Of a DNA stretch of 64,000 nt, positions 57,503 through 64,000 are shown piece after piece (position 1 is the first letter of the stretch; each line of letters begins with the position of its first letter). The stretch comes from Patiria pectinifera (Eukaryota; Echinodermata; Asteroidea; Valvatida; Asterinidae): positions 21,257,430 through 21,321,429 of the forward strand of contig CM057129.1 in the NCBI GenBank assembly GCA_029964075.1, given 5' to 3'. The notes below the pieces were generated by a model. That model worked only from the letters and a program-made list of their open reading frames with translations. It did no database searches and was not told where the DNA came from. Made by a program: the position numbers and the translations under genes.

Positions 57503-60500
57503 TTATTTTCTTAGAAATGACGCCACCATCATTCCATAGTAGCTGGGATGATAGTTTCCATAAACTTTGGGCATCCAGTTATCCAGCGATGCCTCTTTCA
57601 TCAATCCATGCAGCATGACAAGCCCCGTGTACCCACAGGACAGGGCCTTGTTGACATACTGGGCAGCTGTAGACACCAGCGCAGCTTCATTTAAGGTGGA
57701 GGCCCACAAACTGCAGGCCTGTGTAAAGGAAGGATACAAAAGGGAAAAGGAGGAAAGTTTTAGGTTGAAAATGCTCCCTGCATCATATATCATCCTCAAG
57801 CCAAGTTTGATTGTGTTCACCTTTGATTTTTGAGACAAGTGTGCTTCCTGTGCAGATTATGCGATGCACAATGGTTAAACAAGGATGTTCCCAGAATCAA
57901 GTAAACTGGCATTCAACCAATACAAAAATGCAAAGAATTATAAGTATAACTCATAGGTCAGTCACAAAGTCAAAATGTCTAATGGTTCACAAGACTTATG
58001 GATAGCGTAAAAGTAAAAGTAAAAACTTAAAAAAAAAACATTTTGGAGCCAGAATGTGCCTGGTTTTTCCAAAGTCCTGCCCAGAATTTGAATATGACAT
58101 CTAAAACCGCTCCTACATGGGACATTTCTAAACGGTATTTGAATTTGATGCTCAGGTTGATGGACTTGGCCTCATGCAAGTTTTTTGTTTCAAGTTACAC
58201 ATGCTACACGGGTAATAACAACTCTACACAGAACTAGTTTTTAGACTTGTGGCACCCACGAATTTGAACCTGATGATGAGTCATGTTCAGATCTAGATGA
58301 ATTGGAAGGCGACTGCCTTCCAATTCATCTAGAGAGGATCTAGCTTTCAGGAATGGGGGATGGATCTAGCTTTCAGGAATGGGGGATAAATCTAGCTTTC
58401 AGGAATGGGGGATGCGGTTTGATATAAAGGAGGGGTTGAGTTTAAGATTCCGGAAAAATTGTGAAATTTAAGATGCTTTCTCCTGCATTCTAAAGCAATT
58501 TGAGAATAATAATATAATATAAATTTAGGAACTTGACAATTTCACTTATATTTTGACTCCATACTACTAATATCATAACATGAGGGTTGCAACCCCCCAA
58601 CCTCCCCGGCCACATCTCTAGATCCGCTACTGGCATTGATGAGTATTGTACCAATAAAAGGGTAGACAGTTTGTGTTGAGCAGGAAGGAGAGATGGAGGA
58701 GTTGGTACAGGGAGGCGGGAGGCGGTGGGAAGGGGTATTCAAAATTGATTTATAAAGTTTACTAGGCAAGACGTTGTTGATCTTACTTGGTCAAACGGCT
58801 CAGCAGCTGTTGAATATCCATACGGACCATTTTTATCATGCGTATGGGCGAGATCAGCACTGATGAGGACTACAATGCGTTTCTGTAACAAGAGGAGCTG
58901 ATCATGAAGCACTGCTCCTGAAATGCATAGAAAACATGTTGTTTAAGGGGTTTGTTCACACATACAATAAAGTTAAGGTACAGGTGGCAGCAGGACAGCC
59001 ATGGCCACGGAGCATCAAACTCGCCGTCTGGGGTTGTGGTGCGCGTGGCCTTGGGCAAGACGCAATTGTCACCAACTGCTTCTCCCCACCAAGGAGTGAA
59101 TGGATACCTGTGAGTTCAGAGACGGTTCCTGTGATTGATTTTAGCTGGTTTCTGCCAAAATGGCGGCATCTATCTGTATACTCCTGGGAGCTGAGATCAT
59201 CTTTAGAATGTTTTTGAACCCAATGAGTGAGGATAATATTGATGTGGCACCTAGAGCATGAATTCTGCTGTACTTAATAAATACGTGTTATTTGTGTGTG
59301 CTATACATGTATATGGAGAATGTTAACTCAGGTCCCTTCCCTCTGAAATTGAAGATATCAAAACAAAAATCAACAAAGTCAATCCCTGGTATCCACTTGT
59401 AAATGAATGAGTGTTGGTGAACAACGGTTGCTGGTAGCAAAAGGCGGGAGGACCAAAATTCATTAATACCCTCAAATCCCACATTTAATTGCCAAAAAAG
59501 GAAAGAGAACGATACACCATCATGAGCCAAAACATTCTTACCAAGATGCAGTAATTCTGGAATCATCTGGACACTGTCATTGTAGCGTCGGCTAGGCTGA
59601 GAGATGACAGCTACTTTCATTGTCTCTAGGCTCGGGACAAAGGAGAGTGGGATCACTTCACCCCATCTGTTGAATATTTAAAAATTCAGAAAGTAAATTT
59701 CAGTCCCTTACACACATTCACCTATGTAGAAACTGCCGAGTATGAGATAAATAAGGCCTTGTCCCAATTAGTGGGCTACGGCCAGCAGTAACTTTAGTCA
59801 CTTCTGCTGATTAGTGTTGAGCAGGCTTTCGAAATCGGCTTTCGATCATGCTTGTTCGCAATCTGCTGTTGTTCTGTCTGCTCTGCTTCCTCTACTGCGT
59901 ATATTGATGATTGCAAGAATCGTCCTGCGGATAGAGTAGGAAGTGGGGCCAGTACCAGACTCAAAACCCCACTCTCCCACCAGACAAAACCCCCAGGGGA
60001 GGGGGCGGGTACGGCGCCAAAAAGCGGGCCCAATATCTCTCTGTCTCCGAGTTGTTATATTATACAAATGTTATAAGTGGGGGTACGAGGCCAAAACTCC
60101 TAATATCTCCCTCTGTCTAGGCACCAGACCAGGCTCTTAATCTCTGATATCATTATCAGTCACCGTCTTGGAGATCTCTACCTAGACTCACAGTGACTGA
60201 TGCGCGAGTCTATAGTCACTTATAAATAAATAAACAAACAATGTTTTCTAAGGTTTACAAATCTGAGTTTTAACTTTATTAATAACGGCTGACTTTACCA
60301 TTAAAAACATATAATTTAACAAAATATAATCTAATAAACATAGATTAAGAATGATGTCATAAATATTATTGGCAAAGGGAAGCGTACTTCTCCTCAAACT
60401 GTAACGTAAGTTTCATCAATAAGAATGATGTCATAAATATTATTTACAAAGGGAAGCGTACTTCTCCTCTAACTGTAAATTAAGTTTCATCAATAAGAAT

Positions 60501-62347
60501 GATGTCATAAATATTATTGGCAAAGGGAAGCGTACTTCTCCTCTAACTGTAACGTAAGTTTCATCGATTAGAATGATGTCATAGTTATTATAAGCAAAGG
60601 GAAGCGTACTTCTCCTCTCGAGGTCAATGACATCTAGACATTGTATTAAAAAAATCAAAATACTTATGTACTAGGACCACAGTGATTGCAATCGCATTGT
60701 AATATGTGTGTCCATTTTTCACCTATAGTTGTGTCTATGCTAAAGATATTTACTATATGCGTTTTGTTTTTTGAAAAAACGTTAAGGGAAGGCGGCAGTG
60801 AAGTAATTGGGGATAAACATGTACCAGTTTGTAAAATTCTCTCACTACCTTAGCCCACCTTTTCCCAATGCCACAACTGTTTTTTAACCATAAATCGAAA
60901 TTCGGCGAAAGTACCCTCCCCCTTTTTCTTAATCGTTTTGAAATGTTTGAAACGAAACTTCAAACCAATGCCCAAACCTTGCTGCGTTAAACAAAGCCCT
61001 GTTTTCCCCGTGTTTGTATGTTTTATCACAGTCCTTTATGCACGTTTCCAAATAACTTAAACTATGACGTTGATCTACCAGTACTTCTGGAATATCCTTA
61101 TTTTGTTGCTGCCGCCGTGGCTCATAACAATTTTTTATTTTCTTATAGATTTCTTTGTAATTTACAGCTTTTTTTTTTTGGTACTGGAGCCTGCTCATCT
61201 TCAGGTTCATGTACTTCTAAAATGGGGAGTGGTGGTGGATTACAAAAACGGCGCTGAAGGGCTTCAACGTCATCATTAAACTGTGGAGTCGCTATCAGTT
61301 CTTTTGCCTGTGCTACTACCTGCAAGCATTGAACGAATCCCAGAACACACCAGTCGCTGAACGAGGAAATGATTCTGTTTGCCTCGTTTAGATCCTCAAC
61401 AACATGAGTTATGTCAATGGTCTGCCTTGGAATCTCCATAGTGTTTCTAAAAAAAAAACAACCCCAAAACAGAGAACGAAAAAATAATAAATATAGTGGC
61501 ATATATATTTTCATCATTTTTATGAAATGGTAATTTTGATTTAGTATTCAGACAACCTTTTGTTACAAATAGTAGTCACGATTGCTGTTCTCCCCCTCCC
61601 CTGAAGGTTTTGTCTGGTGGGCGAGTGGGTTTTTTGGTCTGGTACCTGCCCCTCCCCTGAGGGTTTTGTCTGGTGGGAGAGTGGGTTTTTTTGGTCTGGT
61701 ACCGGCCCCACTTCCTACTGCTAGACACTGGGCTACATCATCGTATTCGACGGGATAGGCCTCTAGACAAAGCCAAATAACTAAGTTGAGGCCTCAGGAT
61801 GATGGGAAGGACTATTTAGGAAAATATGCCTAAAGAAAAAAAAGAAAATTTTTCCTGCATTTCACCTGAGTGGAAAAGGATCAGCTGCACCACCAGGTGG
61901 GCCAAAGGCACTCAGCCCACTGACGTGCTCTCCCAACTTGCCCAGCTCTCGAACAAGATCCTGGCTCGAAATACTGTCCAAATCAACAGCTAGTCTATAC
62001 GGGCCGACGTAATTATCCGTGTCTGCAGATCCACGACCCTTGGGGTTCAGGTAAAACTGGAATTTTTCCAGATCGGCGATTCCGTGGGGCGTGCTGAGAA
62101 GAATCAAGTCTGGTTTCAGGCTTGAGATGATTTCGCCCACCGCTTGGGCCGCATCGTGGATGAGCCACGCCTCTTGCCTTGCTGTTTGGTTGCTGGTGTT
62201 AAAGTGACTAGGGTCAAAAGCGATTCCCCCGTGAGGTAGGACAAAAGCACCGACTATCTCACCAGAACTCATCGCTAACGATTTGTTGAAAGCAATAGAG
62301 ACAAGAGTATAAAACAGTACCGGTACTTGGAGAGAAATTGATGCCAT
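57503..62347 (-). CDS. LigB-family class III extradiol dioxygenase-like protein, 4 exons
   Basis: Exons 1 (62347-61866), 2 (59666-59542), 3 (58917-58787) and 4 (57718-57503, TAA stop at 57505-57503) join in frame to 317 residues. The family consists of non-haem iron (or related metal) enzymes that open aromatic rings; the substrate here is unknown. Likely active-site residues are H39 in VLPHGGIAFDP, H88 in LSTPHGI, H227 in ISADLAHTHD and E242 in AAEPFD. The 49-residue spacing of the first two histidines equals that of H12 and H61 in bacterial LigB (family knowledge). Residues 1-25 are hydrophobic (VPVLFYTLVSIAF), possibly a signal peptide; starting at M26 gives 292 residues, closer to the bacterial size. 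The C-terminus is NYHPSYYGMMVASFLRK. Intron 1 holds an inverted-repeat element. A CCACAG just before the ATG could be a splice acceptor of a 5' UTR intron. Confidence 0.9.
58292..58333. repeat. Perfect 19-bp inverted repeat with 4-nt loop
   Basis: TCTAGATGAATTGGAAGGC (58292-58310), loop GACT, then GCCTTCCAATTCATCTAGA (58315-58333), in LigB intron 3. Three tandem units containing TCTAGCTTTCAGGAATGGGG follow (58338-58413). Confidence 0.9.
59033..59120 (+). mobile_element. Degraded SINE fragment
   Basis: CCTTGGGCAAGACGCAATTG followed by CTCCCCACC and GGATACCTGTGAG matches the central part of the SINE at 13733-14030, without its head or tail. Confidence 0.6.
60347..60642. repeat. Tandem repeat, 74 bp x 4
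   Basis: Four near-identical units start at 60347, 60421, 60495 and 60569, each beginning AGAATGATGTCATA and containing AAGGGAAGCGTACTTCTCC. The 74-bp period is not a multiple of three, so the minus-strand ORF across it is a shadow, although the first unit read on the minus strand (IILIDETYVTV) may come from element coding sequence. Confidence 0.9.
60753..61439 (-). pseudogene. Frameshifted ORF of unknown function inside the inverted-repeat element
   Basis: An ORF opens at MEIPRQTIDITHVV (61439) and runs to an A11 run (T11 on the + strand, 61169-61179). There the coding sense moves to another frame: AVNYKEIYKKIKNC, then LFNAARFGHWFEVSFQTF. A second shift near 60940, also beside A residues, leads to FDLWLKNSCGIGKRWAKVV and HVYPQLLHC before a stop at 60753. 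The pieces read like one protein of about 225 residues with an aromatic-rich alpha-helical C-terminal part. I do not recognise the family. It may be a decayed transposon gene, an assembly error at homopolymers, or a gene expressed by frameshifting. Confidence 0.5.
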
Positions 62348-63983
62348 TTCTGTGGATGGAATTATATCGCGAGTTCATCCCTCCTGCAGATTCTTCTGTT
62401 TATTCACTCATGTTGTTGATTGTCAAAATGAGAATTTGTCCACGATTGTCTGCAAAGAAATAATCAAAGAGATATAATTATTATAAGCATAAGAAAACAC
62501 ACTCCACACAACCCTTGACCCTTTAGGACTAGCTTGAGTAACTCCAGCTCACATGCTCATCAGGAATTTGACATCGAACATGACAACTTCCTGACGAGCA
62601 GGTCAGTTCGAGTCACTCAAGCTTCATTAGCACAAGCTTTTTCTGAATCCAACCTTTGGCCAATACATTGCCCAAACCAGTTAGTCTATATTCTCACAGG
62701 AAATTTAATAATACATTTAATTTAAGGACAATTTTACTGTCGTACCCCCACCATTACTAGTCTGGGTATCACCCGTTATCCACGGAGCCATCTCCTGTCT
62801 AACGTCTGATATGTCAAAGCATGCAGATTTATGCAAGCCGCGCGACAGCCAATCGGAGTCGACTTGACTAAATCGTGACGTCATTTCATCCCAAAATCGG
62901 GACTAATGCTGTGATTGGTCAATTCGTATGCGACGTTTTGTAATACAACAACAGCCGGGAGCGCATTTGCGTAACATGATACCGAGCGCCGCGCGCCGTA
63001 ATTGGTCAATTCGAATGCAGTGTTTTGTAATACAACAACAGCCGGGAGCGCATTCGCGTAACATGATACCGAGCGCCGCGCGCCGTGACATTTTTTTTTT
63101 TAAATCCATGTCTATGACGCGCAACGGGTGAATGACCGAAGACCCGATAGACCTATAGAAAGCGCCTGCTGATTGGTGAAAATCTAGGAAGTCAAGAGGC
63201 GGGGTCTTGCCTAATTAATCAGCAAATCTGTTCGCACATAATAGACTACACCGTTACATTTTGCGTAACAAATATTGCAAATTTGTACCAGATGCATCAT
63301 TGTGCATACTGAGTAACTGAATCAACCAGAGTGCTTTGATGTTTGTAGCACGGTTGGGTAAATATTGGACTGCATGTGCCGAAGGAACCAAAACCAAATC
63401 CGATGTATATTAACCTTTCGAATAAGCCATTTGCGAGTATAGGCCTACCCTTTGGGATTTACACTTGAAAAACATCTGGTACACTGTCTTGCTCAGAATG
63501 CTTGGCACATTTTAATTTTGAATTCTCCAGATCAAAGACACTGTTAGTGTTGCTAATCACATGACTCAAGCAAGCTCTTGCATAGTTAGGTAAGAGACGC
63601 TCAGCACCAATACAGTGTTCACAATGGGTGGGAATGGCACAAAGACACGAGACCATGCCGGAGCTGGGGGTTGCTAGCATAAGGCTTGCCCCGAATCACC
63701 TGATATAGATAGTAACATTCTCTTTGGTCGCGAGAATGCAAAATTAAAACCTGAAAGCACTGGCAGCGTTCCAGATTTTATTCAAATTTAACTCGCAAAT
63801 TACTTATTCCATACACACGGACATCACTAATTTTTCCATGCAGTGACCTATCACTCATCAGAATCAGCCATCAGACTTCAAAGCGATGAAATGTCCTAAA
63901 AAGTCCAATTTAGCAGGGAAAAATATTGAAGCATGTACTGCTGAGAAAACACTTGGAATTTTTAAGACCTGTCTGATAAGCTT
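62348..63983. other. Region upstream of the LigB gene
   Basis: Besides the 87-bp duplication I see no supported gene. A short cysteine-containing minus-strand frame (63459-63680) is unsupported. Confidence 0.5.
62914..63087. repeat. Tandem duplication, 87 bp x 2
   Basis: ATTGGTCAATTCG through CCGAGCGCCGCGCGCCGT occurs at 62914-63000 and 63001-63087 with few differences. It lies upstream of the LigB gene and is GC-rich. Confidence 0.9.
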
Positions 63984-64000
63984 AGGTAGTGGATATTTTG
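63984..64000. mobile_element. Start of another TIR element, cut by the window edge
   Basis: AGGTAGTGGATATTTTG matches the left end of the element at 53571 with one mismatch, so a further copy probably begins here. Confidence 0.5.

Larger units (their letters stand above)
59935..61719. mobile_element. 1.8 kb element with ~66-bp terminal inverted repeats, in LigB intron 1
   Basis: The left end (59935 to about 60003) and right end (about 61652-61719) are inverted copies of roughly 66 bp beginning AGTAGGAAGTGGGGCC. They continue with the shared pieces GTACCAGAC and CTCTCCCACCAGACAAAACC. The right terminus is itself partly duplicated in tandem (about 61600-61651). The interior holds a frameshifted ORF on the minus strand and a 74-bp tandem repeat. 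No clear target-site duplication is visible in the immediate flanks. I infer a decayed or non-autonomous DNA transposon. Confidence 0.75.

Noticed and set aside
63459-63680. Cysteine-containing 73-codon minus-strand frame
   Set aside because: Too short, and without a convincing acceptor or donor. It could be chance.

Overview
The window is animal genomic DNA: AT-rich, intron-rich, with GT-AG introns, SINEs and many short inverted-repeat elements. It carries one large laminin alpha gene, a single-exon class A GPCR and a LigB-type dioxygenase gene. The gene content and repeat style suggest a marine invertebrate deuterostome such as an echinoderm, hemichordate or amphioxus. I cannot fix the taxon from sequence alone.

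Layout. (1) From 54432 down to 570 on the minus strand lies a laminin alpha gene of the alpha-3/5 (LanA) type. I could chain 42 coding exons with compatible splice phases, giving about 2,630 residues. They run from the signal peptide through the LN domain, EGF-like LE repeats, L4b, LE, L4a, LE, coiled coil, LG1 and LG2 to most of LG3. The end of LG3, LG4 and LG5 must lie beyond the left edge. (2) Inside its 5.4 kb intron 12, on the opposite strand, sits an intact intronless rhodopsin-class GPCR (34355-35293). (3) Beyond a 3.1 kb spacer, 62347-57503 on the minus strand is a four-exon gene for a 317-residue LigB-family (class III extradiol dioxygenase) protein. Its metal-ligand histidines and glutamate are conserved. 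Its first intron contains a 1.8 kb inverted-repeat element with a frameshifted ORF of unknown function. (4) From 62348 to 64000 there is no convincing gene.

The non-coding space is dominated by short non-autonomous elements. There are several families bounded by TTAA, a family whose terminal motif recurs inside the element, and hAT-, Harbinger- and mariner/pogo-like elements recognised from their target duplications. There is also a long hairpin 40 nt from a laminin splice acceptor, and several tRNA-derived SINEs. No functional transposase gene is visible. The three protein genes have no evident common pathway. Laminin alpha builds the basement membrane, the GPCR is a membrane receptor that happens to be nested, and the LigB protein is a probable enzyme. 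I see no strong candidate for a wholly new system. The best leads are the elements with arrays of their own terminal motif, and the inverted-repeat element with the unrecognised ORF.
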